Part shown: one piece after another, positions 22,259 through 32,940 of the stretch
Numbering within the stretch: position 1 is the first letter of the stretch
Layout: every line of letters starts with the position of its first letter
Source: Globisporangium splendens
Taxonomy: Eukaryota > Oomycota > Peronosporomycetes > Pythiales > Pythiaceae
DNA length: 64,000 nt
Assembly: GCA_006386115.1 (NCBI GenBank)
Contig: VFIW01000135.1
Coordinates: 1 to 64,000, forward strand
Reading direction: 5' to 3'
The notes under the pieces: generated by a model
What the model saw: only the letters and a program-made list of their open reading frames with translations
What the model was told of the DNA's origin: nothing
Databases searched by the model: none
Program-made: the position numbers and the translations under genes

Positions 22259-25200
22259 ATGACGTCCCCAGAGCTGCTCAAACAATTTGCAGATATCTCC
22301 GAGAGGCAGCAGCGCCTAATGGAAGTATTGGCCCACAAGGAAACAAGAGTGGAAGGCATCTCCTTGCCTCACTTTTCAGGAGCAATTGGCGAATCTGTCG
22401 ACCTCTACTTCGACCATGTGATGCGATTCCTTGCAGCCAAAAACATCAACTGGGAAGATGAATCGAATGGACCGCGCATTGTCGCGATGATGACCGCCAA
22501 CTTTCGTGGGAATGCTGCAGCATGGTACATGCTGAACCGCGACAAGGTCAATGACATCCAAGAACTCATGCATCATCTCACGAAGGAGTTTGTGCCGCGG
22601 GACAACCAGCGCCGGTTGCGAGACAAGTTGTACAATCTACGCCAAAGTCGCTGTCATTCCCTAGAAGACTACATCGGCAAGTATTGTATGCTGCTGATGC
22701 AGATCCGCGAGATCAGCGAACTGGATAAAATCACCTACTTCACGCGTGGTCTTCTGCCGCAGCTGGGTCGGGAAGTGGAGTGCCGCCACTGCGATGATAT
22801 TTCCGAGTGCTTTTCCGTTGCTTTGGAGTACGATCGTACCTATTTTGGTGGATCGTTCCGGCAGCAAAGCGACAATCGACAGCGCTTCAGTCCGAGACCA
22901 TCACCGCCACCAAGATTCCGTCCACACTCTCAGCCATTTCCAAGTCATGATCATCCAATCCGATCGTTCCCACGCCACGATGGACCCGAACCAATGGAGA
23001 TCGACACTGCTCAAATTCGTCGAAGTCATCAAGCGCCAAATCGTCCACATAAACGCTGTTCCTACTGCAAGAAACCCGGCCACTTAATCCATGAATGCTT
23101 CAAGAAACAGAACAACGACGCTCGCCGAGAAAATCAACAACGTCCAAACCATCGACCGCCGAGAAGAACCAATGTGGACTACTTCGAATACGACGAGAAT
23201 AAAGAGGAGCATGCCTATGAAGCCAACAATTTCTATGTTCAACCGAGAAGTCAAGAAGATCCAACGCCAGAAACAAATGAAGAAGAAGTCATTGAACAAG
23301 TAGTAAAGGAGCATGGAGAAAACGAATTGGTTCGAATGCCAGCGAAACGTAACGGCAAAGATATCGTAGTGATGTTTGACAGCGGTGCCACCGACAACAT
23401 CATCAAGCCAGGGACAATAAATACGCTCACCGAGGAAATGCGAATCAAGGTCAACAGATTTGATGGAACAAGCACGACTACTCAAACTACACGAAAAGGA
23501 GAAGTTGTTGTTGAAATTTGTGGTCGCAAGTTCAAAATCCCAGTGATGGAATGGAAAATGGGAGATGCTCAGGACCTTACCCTAGGCAAACCATTCTACC
23601 ATTGGTATGATCCACAAATCAACTATCGCACGCATGAAGTATTTTTCAAACCAGAAGAAGACACCATTCCGGCTGTCCAAGTATCCAGCGCCGAGTTCAA
23701 GCAAAAGCTCAAGAAACAAGACTACGAAGAAGTGTATCGCGTCAAGATATGTCACGATGCAGCAGAGATTACCAAGACCCCACCAGATGTGCAGAAACTG
23801 ATCAAGAAGTACCAAGATGTTTTTCCGGAAGCGCTACCGGATGGGTTGTCTCCTCGACGAAGTGTCGAGTTTGAGTTGTGCATGAAACCAGACGCCACGC
23901 CAAGCAACCGTTCACCGTTTCGACTTTCCAAGACGGAGCAAGATGCATTAGACGTCTTCGTCGAAGAAAAGCTGAAGAAGGGCTGGATCGAATTATCCGA
24001 CTCGCCATGGGTGTCAAATGTGTTCGGCATCCCAAAGAAAGACCCAAGTTCCGGCAAACAACCGTCAAGATCAGAGTGGATCCGTTCAGGCAATTCAACT
24101 CTACCGATTCGTTGGGTGATTGATTACCGATACGTCAACTCGCAAACGGTTGTGCCGAAGATCCCGTTGCCACGAATCGAAGAGCTTTTTGACAAGATGC
24201 AAGGTGCAGCAGTCTTTTCGGTATTAGATCTCGCGCAGGGTTATCACCAAATGCGTGTTTCACCGGAACCGCGCAAATATACTGCATTTCGCACACACTC
24301 GGAGACCTATCAATGGTGTGTTGCGCCAATGGGTTTAGCAGGAATGCCTGGCGTATGGTCACGTCTTATGCGCATTCTTTTCGGAAAATACCCGTTCATT
24401 GTCGTGTCTCTCGACGACATTTGTGTCTTTCCAGCAACCACGGAAGAGCACGTCAAGCATTTGGGTGTCCTATTTGAAGTATTGCGTCGTGAGAAATTAT
24501 ATGCGCACGAAGCGAAGTGTCACTTTGCTTCAACTTCTGTCAACTTCCTCGGACACACAATTTCCGCTCAAGGACTTACGGTCGACACGAAGGAGACTGA
24601 CGCTATCGCAAAATGGCCAACTCCAACAAATCAAAAGGAATTGCTGAGTTTCCTCGGACTTGCAGGCTACTATCGCCGCTTTATCTGCAACTTTGCAACG
24701 CTTGCATTGCCATTGAGCTCGCTGGCGAAGAAAGACACCAAGTGGGAATGGAATGAACCGCAGCGAATGGCCTTTGATGCACTGAAGGAAGCGCTTCAGC
24801 AAGCACCAGTGCTTAAACTGCCTGATTATGATCGCGAATTTATAGTCACAACCGATGCTTCTGGGCATTGTATCGGTGGTGTACTCTCGCAAAAATATGG
24901 CTCCGCGGACCATCCAATTGCATTTTACTCCAAGAAGCTGGGCACGCACGAACTCAATTGGCCAACGCACGAGAAAGAACTCTTTGCCATCAAGATGGGA
25001 TTGGAGAAATGGCGTCACTGTCTTTACGGTAGACCCTTTATCCTTTTTACGGACAACAGCGCATGCTCGTGGCTGTTGCATCATCCCAAAGTGTCCGCCA
25101 AACTCGCGCGTTATTTGACGTTCTTTGCGCAGTTCAATTTCCAGATCCATCACGTCAGTGGCAGTTTAAACGCCGTTGCAGATGCACTCTCACGCCAGCC

Positions 25201-25408
25201 ACAAGACGTCGGTTCGATTCAATTTCATCGGTGCACAGCCGACTGTCGTCCGCACGCGCTCAAGTATCGCAGTACCTTTCGAGCCACGCCCATGCCGAAA
25301 GGATTTGCTGGGGGAGAGTCTGTGCCTCAAATTCATTCCGCCATGGCCGCGTCATACAGTTCAATATCGCTCGCACCTGCAGAGCACAAGACATTCATCA
25401 ACTCATAG
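22259..25408 (+). CDS. gag-pol: Element E gag-protease-RT-RNase H (1049 aa)
   Basis: ATG at 22259. Gag domain (about residues 30-190); CCHC knuckle CSYCKKPGHLIHEC near residue 270; aspartic protease FDSGATDN near residue 375; reverse transcriptase (about residues 545-760), where the usual YxDD is SLDDIC; RNase H with TTDASG (near residue 864) and the DALSRQ end. The frame closes with TAG at 25406-25408. The integrase frame (from 25472) is in the same phase, so one stop, or a pair of compensating shifts near 25200-25400, separates them. Gag, protease and RT are only distantly like A, B and C, so E is another gypsy lineage. Confidence 0.88.
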   Translation: MTSPELLKQFADISERQQRLMEVLAHKETRVEGISLPHFSGAIGESVDLYFDHVMRFLAAKNINWEDESNGPRIVAMMTANFRGNAAAWYMLNRDKVNDIQELMHHLTKEFVPRDNQRRLRDKLYNLRQSRCHSLEDYIGKYCMLLMQIREISELDKITYFTRGLLPQLGREVECRHCDDISECFSVALEYDRTYFGGSFRQQSDNRQRFSPRPSPPPRFRPHSQPFPSHDHPIRSFPRHDGPEPMEIDTAQIRRSHQAPNRPHKRCSYCKKPGHLIHECFKKQNNDARRENQQRPNHRPPRRTNVDYFEYDENKEEHAYEANNFYVQPRSQEDPTPETNEEEVIEQVVKEHGENELVRMPAKRNGKDIVVMFDSGATDNIIKPGTINTLTEEMRIKVNRFDGTSTTTQTTRKGEVVVEICGRKFKIPVMEWKMGDAQDLTLGKPFYHWYDPQINYRTHEVFFKPEEDTIPAVQVSSAEFKQKLKKQDYEEVYRVKICHDAAEITKTPPDVQKLIKKYQDVFPEALPDGLSPRRSVEFELCMKPDATPSNRSPFRLSKTEQDALDVFVEEKLKKGWIELSDSPWVSNVFGIPKKDPSSGKQPSRSEWIRSGNSTLPIRWVIDYRYVNSQTVVPKIPLPRIEELFDKMQGAAVFSVLDLAQGYHQMRVSPEPRKYTAFRTHSETYQWCVAPMGLAGMPGVWSRLMRILFGKYPFIVVSLDDICVFPATTEEHVKHLGVLFEVLRREKLYAHEAKCHFASTSVNFLGHTISAQGLTVDTKETDAIAKWPTPTNQKELLSFLGLAGYYRRFICNFATLALPLSSLAKKDTKWEWNEPQRMAFDALKEALQQAPVLKLPDYDREFIVTTDASGHCIGGVLSQKYGSADHPIAFYSKKLGTHELNWPTHEKELFAIKMGLEKWRHCLYGRPFILFTDNSACSWLLHHPKVSAKLARYLTFFAQFNFQIHHVSGSLNAVADALSRQPQDVGSIQFHRCTADCRPHALKYRSTFRATPMPKGFAGGESVPQIHSAMAASYSSISLAPAEHKTFINS

Positions 25409-25471
25409 AGAAAAGACAAGGAATTTCGCGACGCATGGGAAAATCAAGACTCGTCGGACAAGTTCGTAAAG

Positions 25472-26959
25472 ATGGATGAGCTGCTCTATCTCCGCACGCA
25501 GAATAGCACTCTTCCTTTGTGTGTGCCAGATGATTACCAACTTTGCACGAAGATCATAGCGAGTTTCCATGGTTCAGCCATCGCAGCACATCCAGGTATC
25601 CGTCGTACATTCCTCCGAATTGTGCAATGGTATTATTGGAAGAGTATGGAGAGGGACATACACGACTATGTCAGCAGCTGTGAGACTTGTGCGAGACGGA
25701 AGCACAGCAACGCAAAGAAGAATGGCAAGCTGATTCCTATCCCAGAGGAATGCTGGGAAGTTGTTTCAATGGACTTCATCACTGGACTCCCAGAGTCGAA
25801 TGGATTCGATGCTATTTTTACTGTCGTCGATAAACTCTCCAAGCGAGCAAAGTACGCCGCAGTCAAGACAACAGACAACGCCGAAAAAATTGCTCATGTC
25901 TTCTTCGATAACGTAGTTCGCCACCACGGAACGCCAGCTGCCATCATAAGCGACAGAGATCCAAAGTTCACGTCGCACTTTTGGCGCTCGTTAGTCAAGG
26001 TGATGGGAATCAAGTTGAACATGACCACGTCGCACCGCGCCCAAGCTGACGGTCAAACGGAACGACAAAACCTTATATTAGAAGACGCACTTCGGCGTAT
26101 GACGTCGTATCACGGACGTGACTGGTATGAAAAGTTGGCAACAATAGAGTACGCGCACGCAACATTGGCAAGCGCGTCAACTGGACTTTCGCCTTTTGAA
26201 ATCGACGCTGGACGCAAAGAGCGTCATCCGATGGGACTACCGGCAGCAAGTGATACGAACAAACGCAAAGAAGCAACCGACATTGCTGAGATTGCAAAAA
26301 ACTTCCACGATGACCGAGAAAAGATTATTGACAAAGCGAAGAGACAATTAAAGCAAGCGCAAGAGTCCCAGAAACGCTACTACGACCAAAAGCGCAGCAA
26401 CGTCACACTCAAGACTGGAGATTTAGTGACGCTCGACATACGTCGCTTACCGCTGCAACACGCAGCACAAGACATGGAAGTGAAAAGAGCCAAACTTGCG
26501 GCAAGGAAGATAGGACCGTTTCCGATTGAAAATACGATCAACGACAACGTCGCAAGGTTAAAACTGCCAAGTCGCATGAAGAGGATGGATCCGTCGTTTA
26601 ACGTTGACATTTTATCGCACTATGTGCCAAATCATGACCGATTCAAGACTCGACCACTCCCGAAAGCTTCGTGCGTCTACGTTGATGAAGATACTGGCGA
26701 CGAGATGTATATCATCGAAAAGTTACTTCACCGACGTCGAGCAAACCGCAAGACGCAATGGTTGATAAAGTGGCACGGCTTTCCTATGCACGAAGCGACA
26801 TGGAAAAATGAAGACAATGTCAAAAACGTCTCCATTGGAATGTTCTCGTCGGAGAATATCAACAGCTCCAACGAGAAGTCAATCGCGGGAGGACGTAAGG
26901 GTCGACGGTACCATGATGGTACAATGTACCAATATTTCGGTATATCGGAATGTTGGTAG
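25472..26959 (+). CDS. int: Element E integrase with chromodomain
   Basis: Continues the phase of the preceding frame. Zinc finger of the HHCC type (HPGIRR...C-x2-C, about 25590-25690), DDE core with SMDFITG, SDRDPKFTS and ADGQTERQN (about 25765-26085), and a chromodomain near 26705-26815 (YIIEKLL...WLIKWHGFP). Integrase inserts the DNA copy; the chromodomain probably directs insertion by reading histone marks (family knowledge). The formal stop at 26957-26959 lies inside the 3' LTR (from 26894), so the last 20 or so codons come from the LTR. The first ATG at 25472 is internal to pol and not a natural start. Confidence 0.85.
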   Translation: MDELLYLRTQNSTLPLCVPDDYQLCTKIIASFHGSAIAAHPGIRRTFLRIVQWYYWKSMERDIHDYVSSCETCARRKHSNAKKNGKLIPIPEECWEVVSMDFITGLPESNGFDAIFTVVDKLSKRAKYAAVKTTDNAEKIAHVFFDNVVRHHGTPAAIISDRDPKFTSHFWRSLVKVMGIKLNMTTSHRAQADGQTERQNLILEDALRRMTSYHGRDWYEKLATIEYAHATLASASTGLSPFEIDAGRKERHPMGLPAASDTNKRKEATDIAEIAKNFHDDREKIIDKAKRQLKQAQESQKRYYDQKRSNVTLKTGDLVTLDIRRLPLQHAAQDMEVKRAKLAARKIGPFPIENTINDNVARLKLPSRMKRMDPSFNVDILSHYVPNHDRFKTRPLPKASCVYVDEDTGDEMYIIEKLLHRRRANRKTQWLIKWHGFPMHEATWKNEDNVKNVSIGMFSSENINSSNEKSIAGGRKGRRYHDGTMYQYFGISECW

Positions 26960-27236
26960 ATGATTACGACACCTTTAGGAATGATTGTGTGTTTATGCAT
27001 AGGTAAAGATATGACGAGAACCCATCTGTTATCTCAGAAGCGATCCTGTCCACAGAAAAGGAAGAAAAATCATATATGAGAAAATCCAGTAAAAAATCCA
27101 GTAAAAAATCAAGTAGCACACAAGAGAAAGAAACAGAGTAGGAAGACCCCAAGGGGGCCAAGGACTAGCAACGAAGTAGTTGAGTTTTCTCAATCTCACT
27201 TCTCAATTTGCCATCAACTACACAAGCTTCCTTACA
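26894..27236 (+). repeat. 3' LTR of element E (343 bp)
   Basis: Nearly identical to 13418-13774. It begins CGTAAGG rather than TGTAAGG and lacks the 14-bp stretch present in the 5' copy. A purine-rich tract (GCGGGAGGA) lies just before it. Confidence 0.9.
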
Positions 27237-27239
27237 TTC

Positions 27240-27425
27240 ACGAGACAGCTTGGCGAGGTTATGGCCCGTGATTCGCGGCACTGCGAGGTCGTCGAAGCAC
27301 AACACGCGATCCCAGCGAAAGAAGCCGAGATCTTGCTTCCACGCGATGTTGAGCTCGTGCGTTCGCGTCAGTCCTCGGACAATAAAATAGAAAATTGTAC
27401 TGGTCTTTTCTAAAGACGTAATAAG
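27240..27425 (-). pseudogene. Remnant of an unrecognised gene
   Basis: On the minus strand about 60 codons stay open, from a possible acceptor (CTTTAG near 27415) to the edge of element E at 27237. The predicted peptide has a real-protein look, with segments FFRWDRVLCFDDLAVPRI and ELNIAWKQDLG, and good codon use. No family recognised. It stops exactly at the E LTR, so E or a rearrangement cut the gene. Confidence 0.3.
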
Positions 27426-27499
27426 TTACTGCAATATGAGCTGACCCAATAATAAATTATTCAGTAATTCCAGTATATTGACGTCAAATATAAGGGTCT

Positions 27500-27570
27500 T
27501 TAACAGTGTAATGGATTGAGACTGACCCGCTCAATCTTCTGCCCTGGGTTCAAATCCCACCGATGCTACG
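27500..27570 (+). repeat. tRNA-like sequence, possible head of a SINE
   Basis: A perfect RNA polymerase III B box, GGTTCAAATCC at 27547-27557, followed by CACCGATGCTA like a tRNA 3' arm. A weak A-box-like word (TAACAGTGTAATGG) lies at 27500-27513. No complete cloverleaf forms: the 5' acceptor strand is missing. tRNA-headed SINEs are known in Phytophthora. The body would continue to about 27770, without a recognisable tail. Confidence 0.35.
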
Positions 27571-27777
27571 AAGCTGGTCGGTGCCAAAATTACCAGGCGA
27601 GGGTCTTTTTCGCCAATCACAAGCCGGCGACGGCAAAACTGGTGTGGACCAGTGGACGCGGGTTTTGTTAGTCTGCATAAGGGTAAATAGGGATTCAAAG
27701 AGACTGCGAAATGCGTTTATTATCTCATTTTTATTTACTGCGAGACAGCATACGAAATGACTTCGTACTACAGTAGT

Positions 27778-29359
27778 TTATCGAGGACCTTCATCGCAGC
27801 CTAATAGTGATGAAGTATTCCACATTTCTCGATTCGCTCGCAAGAATACAATGAGTTCAAAGTGCGCTGGGAGAAGGCTGGAGCGATTTGGTGCGAGGAC
27901 ATACTTGCAATGTGAGAAGAGTCGTTCGCAGCGGTTGCTTGTCGGTGGAATCGTTTCAGGGAGGTCCATGTAAAAGTAGGCTGGAGAACGGCATTGCCGC
28001 TTCACTTGACGGAGAGCAAGAGTTGCAAAATCTTCGTTGGCAGCACACGCATTGGAATCATGAGATGGGTCGACCAGAAAGGAGGAAACAGGCGCTTCTT
28101 CTGCCGCATGCAATGGTTGATCGTTGAGGATCTTAACCACAGCATTCTCAAATCCTGGAGAGTGCACAATTTTGGCATTGACTTTCAATTGGTCTGTTAC
28201 CACTGGAAATTTGCTTATGACGGCATCAAACAGCAGTCGGACGTCAGCAAGCGTACAATCTTCTGATCGAAGCTTCGCACATACGCTTTCGAGGTCCTTG
28301 AGGTCTTCGACTAGACTGATGATTCGGCGATGTGTTGCAGCACTCGGGAGCAAGTCTTCTACAGCTGGAACCATCTTGATTGTCTCCCTGATCCTGACGT
28401 AGCGACGAAGCATCTGGCATGTTGACGACCACCGTGTTCCATTAGCCTTCAATGGCCGGAGACTAGTATGCTGAGCAAGCGCAGCACTGTTGTTGGGCTG
28501 GCGAAGCTGGACGCAGAGTCCTTGAATTGAATCGATAAGGTCTTGATAATCGGACAGGTATCGAGTCATTGCTAGGTTAAAGCGGTGACTTGCGCAACCA
28601 ACTAACGGGACGGACAGCTTCGTTGTGATCGCTTGGTTTGTGGCGCAGTTGTCAGCTACGATAAATAGCACCATGTTAAGTTGCTTCTCGTACAATCGCA
28701 GGACGTTGTCGATCATCTCGATATGCACATCAGCGGACTGGCCACTCTCCATCGGCGATAGAGACAGCAGCGGTTGATGACGCACTCCATCGCGGGCGGA
28801 CACTGCATAAATGCCGACATAGTGGGCCGACCCACACGTCCATCCGTCAAACATTAAGCCGAACGCATTTCCCATCGCCGCAGTGATTTCGATACCGACC
28901 CTGACTCCAACGTGCTTGATGTACTTCTTCAGTGACTTGGAGGAGATCGGAGACATTCGGGTGATGGCACGAGTACGAGGGTCGTCCACCTCACTCAATG
29001 GAAGGTTTCTTTCAATTGCCCACTCCATCCAGCGGTAGACATCCGCCGTGCGCGCGTCGATGAAGCCATGGCTTGCGAGCGTCCTCGTCGAGAGCTGCGT
29101 AGTTGGGATGTTTTGTCGTCAGGTGGCTAATAAGGTTGCTGAAGCCGCTGCCACTGGCTTGCTTTCGCGTCGTGCCACAGAGTTTGCACTCAAACTGATC
29201 CACTCCTTTGTCAGCAAAGAAGAACTGGCAAATGGCTCTGTTGGAGGGCATGGTAGCAGTGAATATGACTTGGTAGCTTGGCACAAATTGTAAAATGCTG
29301 TGCTGGAACTGAAAAGTCAAGGGCATCGCGGCGCAAATGTAGAGGCATCTGCAGTCCAT
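27778..29359 (-). pseudogene. hAT-family transposase, frameshifted
   Basis: Two minus-strand frames make one transposase. The N-terminal frame (29359-29012) has a BED-type zinc finger, with FECKLCGTTRKQ as the first Cys pair and HLTTKHP for the His pair. The second frame (to 27778) carries the RNase H-like core ([29 protein letters not shown]) and the C-terminal hAT dimerisation domain ([23 protein letters not shown]). A shift near 29070 separates them, so the product is broken. CAGTGT words at 27504 and, inverted, at 29422-29427 could be terminal repeats, but the flanks do not give an 8-bp duplication. Just outside lies a 17-bp direct repeat (CAATAATAAATTATTCA) at about 27449 and 29434. Confidence 0.82.
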
Positions 29360-29483
29360 TCAAAAATGAGTGGATGAGAGAAAAATACAATTATTATGGA
29401 CAAAATAAGGTATTGTATTGAACACTGTAAAAAACAATAATAAATTATTCAATCAATAACATACAGAATATATTGTATTATAA

Positions 29484-29720
29484 TCATTTTTTCCGAGGCT
29501 GGGTTCGCGCGACTTCGTGGACGCACGGACTCCAGAGCCGCTGGTGATACTGCTCGACCTCGAGGCGCTTGTCGTCTTCTGCTTTCAGCCACTGCTTGGT
29601 GCGCACTTCGAACTGCTCTGTGAGCCACTCGTGCCGTTGCTGGCGGTTCCCAGCAAACAAAGTCGCTTTGCTGCTGTCGCCTCCTCCAAGGCGTCCGCGC
29701 AGAGCGTGGAGCACCGACAT
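29484..29720 (-). CDS. Small conserved-looking protein (78 aa)
   Basis: ATG at 29720, TGA at 29486-29484. It starts MSVLHALRGRLGGGDSSKA and has a helical, charged middle with many Glu, Lys and Trp and a basic end QPRKK. There is no signal peptide or membrane segment. I do not recognise the family; size and charge would suit a small organellar or ribonucleoprotein subunit, which is only a guess. Between this gene and DRC11 (29721-30022) I see no further gene. Confidence 0.5.
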   Translation of the reverse strand: MSVLHALRGRLGGGDSSKATLFAGNRQQRHEWLTEQFEVRTKQWLKAEDDKRLEVEQYHQRLWSPCVHEVARTQPRKK

Positions 29721-30022
29721 CGCTGAGGTGTGAGCATCCCCGCACAATCGCCGGTCAGACCTCGATGGAAGATCGGAAAAGCAATATCGCCAGCACAAAA
29801 GCATCGAAACGCGATTACTTGAAATCGGTTTTCCTTTTCATCGTGGTAGCTAATTTTGCACCCAACTGTCAAGAAACTTGTAGCGTTTCAGAATCACCGA
29901 GAGCTGAAAGTGGTGCGTCCGTTTGACAGGTTATATATGTTTGCTTTGCACACTGACCTGGGCATGCGTTAAGTCGATCTTTTGAGATATGTTGCAGCCA
30001 GCTTCTGTCTTTGGTGAAACGA

Positions 30023-32940
30023 CTACTTTTTGCCTTTCTTGGCGCCGCCCTTGCCCTTGCCTTTGTCGCCTTTCTTGTCGTCCGGATTGAGCGCGTCTTC
30101 GGCGGCCTTGTGAATCCTCTCGCGCGTCTCCTTGAGCCCTGTGATCACCGCTGTGAACGCCTTGAACCGTTCGTGGTCCTCTACGAACGTCACAGTCTGG
30201 CGCGATAGCGCACCAATAAATTCCTCCTCTTTCAATGGACGCTTCTCTAGACACTCAACGCGGCGAGGCGTCAGCGTGTGTTCCACAGCCTTGACGATGC
30301 TCCCCGACGAGTACCCTTCGGAGATATGAGCGAGCGTGCTGATGTCAAGCTCGTCTCGGCGCAGCCACACCTTAATCTGGAGCACCTCGGTATGCTGCTT
30401 CACGGTCGAATCGAGCGCATGCTTCCAGAGCAGCACGCGCGACGCGTAATCCGGGTACGGAACATGCAAAAACTTGAAGAATGCACGGTAGTCCTTGACG
30501 TCGCCGGCACTCGGGTATGAGGTCGTGCCAACGACTAAGACACGGTCGAGCGGGTCCATTGCGGCTTTCAGATACGCGATCAAGTCCTTCTTGAACCACG
30601 ACGGTCCATCCGACGACGCTTTGCTCTTCTTGCCACCTCCACCGGCAAACACCTGCTCGCACTCGTCGATGTAGATCAGCATTGGCTGCAATGACGCAAC
30701 CTTGGCGAGCAGGAAAGACATGTGCACGAGCTTGGTTGGACCTGTTTTGCCCGTGAATTTGCCCACAAGATTATTCGGTGACAAGTTGAGCACCAACGCG
30801 CCGGTCTCGTTTGCAATCGCGCTCACGAGCATCGTCTTTCCCGATCCCTTGGGACCGCAGAGCATGATCGAGCGTACGTGCGGGGTCTTGGACCGCACAA
30901 CAGTCGATCTAAGCGGCAAGATCGCATACTCGGTCAGATTCTGGCGCAATTGCGCTACTGACGGATCCTGCGGCACCCAATTGCCAAACCTATCGCGGCG
31001 ATCGGAGTTCTGGTACACGGTGCCGAGGAAATTGAAGCTCCCAATAAAATCATGGATACGGAAATGCCGCGGCGTGTGCACGATCTTTTGCTCGACCAAG
31101 ATGCTGAGAAGCGAGTCTGGTGCACGACCTTTGAGCTCGGCGATCTTGTCTCCCGGTAGCGCTTTCCCCTTTTTCTTGTCACCCTCCTTGCCGCCCTTTT
31201 TGCATTTCTTGCCCTTCTTGCCTGCCGCCGCGGCCGCTTCGAGCTGCGCTTTGATGTTCACAAGCTGCAGCACAAGCATCTCGTCGACCTGTTGCCGCAC
31301 TTGCACCTCCACGGGGCCACGCACGACATCCTTGGCGAGTGCGACATCATATTTCTGGTAGAAATTGTCGAGCTCGTCTTTTTCGAGCCACACTTTTTCA
31401 TACTGGTTCACGGCCGTGGCCAGTTTGGTACATAGCTCGGATGGACCTGTGAGCGGTGGAGGGTTCTCGGGAGCCTCCTCTTCACCGTCGTCCTTGCCTC
31501 CCTTCGCCCCTTTCTTGTCGCCTTTGCCACCTTTCTTTTTCTCCTTCTTCCCTTTTTTGTCGCCTCTCTTCCCCTTGCTGTCTTTCTTGGCCGCCGCCGC
31601 CTCTTCGGCCACTTTTGCTTGCGCCTTGGCCGCATCGTCGTCGTCATTCAGCATTGCATAATAGGCATCGAGGTTCTCTGGCAATTGACCGGTTGCCATG
31701 GCATCAGTGATCCATTTGCGTCGATCTTCGAGCATTTTCTCCTTCATAAACGGTCCTTCTTCGGCAGCGACAACGCCATGGAGGTCCACGAGTACTTTCT
31801 CGCACTCTTCTTTGTTCTCCGCCTGTTCGGTCTTGCGCTGCAATTTCGCGTCCGCAAGCTTCTTCTCGAGCGCTGACCGATCCGTGTTAGGCGACTTCAT
31901 GCCAATGAAGATCAGCTCTTCGTCACGCTCCTTCGATGCCATCGCGCGCGAGTAGTACCCGCGAAACATACGTTGGATATTGGTCGTCGCGATATCCGGG
32001 TCCATCTCGGGTGCCTGAGCCGCCTCGTACAGTTTGCGCTGTTTTTCTTCTTCGCGAAGTTCCTTCACGAGCACACCTCGCTGTTTTCCCTGCCGTCCAC
32101 GTCCGTTGCGCTCAATGGTCGCGATGGCTTCGTCCATCGTCAGCGCACCCGTGGTTGACATCTGCTCCTCGTGGGCACCCAAGTGAATCGTATCGACGCC
32201 ATGCTTCAGCTTCATGTATCCTTTCACGAGCTTGAAGCAGTTGACACATATAAATGTAAATCATTTGGATATGTAGCCTATGATGTTAATGTGCCATAAA
32301 AACCTTACCCGCTCGCGTCGCAGTAACTCTTCAGCGTGGTCTTCGACAAACGATTTCGACACGGGAATCTCGAGCGCCTCGGGCGGGAGCTTCAAGTCGA
32401 CGAGGATGTCGTCGAGGTTCACGTACTCCCAGGGGAAGCTACGCTCAGGTTGCGTCTGCACGTCTGGATTCGGTGGGTTCCAATTGACGAGATCGTGCTT
32501 GAGCTCCACGATCCGCGTTGTGACCACCTCCATGACTTGCTTGACGTCAATGCGCTTCTGGGGATGCACCATCTGATCGTAGCAGTCCGAGAGCCGCTGA
32601 AGGATCTGAATGTACTTGATGTCGAGACACGCATAGTGCTGGAACGCTTCAACAATCGACGCTTGCGGCGGCCACAGCAGGAAGACTGGCATCATTAGCC
32701 ACGAAAAGAACATCAGAGGAAATACAGCACTTGCTTACAACTTCAACGGTCGTTGCGTCCTGGCCGTCCGCAGAGAGCGTGTGATCTTCAATGTGGACCT
32801 GCTCATTGAGCTCGGCCATGGTCTCTTGCCATCGGCGATCATACGTACTACAAAGAAAGTGTGCTCATCTGCCGTCAGTCCACGTGCACCCATCCAACCA
32901 TTACATCGTGCGGCAATACAAAAGATTACCTGCTCGCCAT
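30023..32940 (-). CDS. DRC11: IQ and AAA domain protein, dynein regulatory complex subunit 11
   Basis: Component of the nexin-dynein regulatory complex that links and tunes axonemal dyneins in flagella. Proposed exons: 32940-32930, 32847-32739, 32638-32309 and 32230-30023, about 885 aa against about 820 in animals. Introns 1 and 3 are clear GT-AG with good frame (acceptors TTTCTTTGTAG and CTGCTTCAAG). The acceptor of intron 2 is less sure: TTCCAG at 32639 is the only one that keeps phase. The start MASSTYDRRW resembles the start of animal IQCA1. An IQ motif, IQRMFRGYYSR, lies near residue 230; Walker A GPKGSGKT near 610; Walker B MLIYIDECE near 665. There are Lys-rich low-complexity stretches in the middle and at the C-terminus. 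No lesions seen. From 32941 to 33376 I find no gene. Confidence 0.85.

Larger units (their letters stand above)
13418..27236 (+). mobile_element. Element E: Ty3/gypsy element of a second lineage, split by element C
   Basis: 5' LTR 13418-13774, primer site 13777, then element C (13798-21456), then E's leader, an extra ORF, gag-pro-RT-RNase H, integrase-chromodomain and the 3' LTR 26894-27236. The two LTRs are nearly identical apart from a 14-bp indel (present in the 5' copy near 13710) and the first base. Flanks are ACAAG on the left and TTCAC on the right, so there is no target duplication. The left flank is element B and the right flank is unrelated sequence. This implies recombination between copies, a deletion after insertion, or an assembly join. 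Confidence 0.85.

Noticed and set aside
27500..27570. Functional tRNA gene
   Set aside because: B box present but no matching acceptor stem or proper anticodon arm; more likely a derived repeat.
27496..29435. 8-bp target duplication of the hAT element
   Set aside because: The bases outside the candidate CAGTGT ends (GTCTTTAA and TAAAAAAC) do not match.
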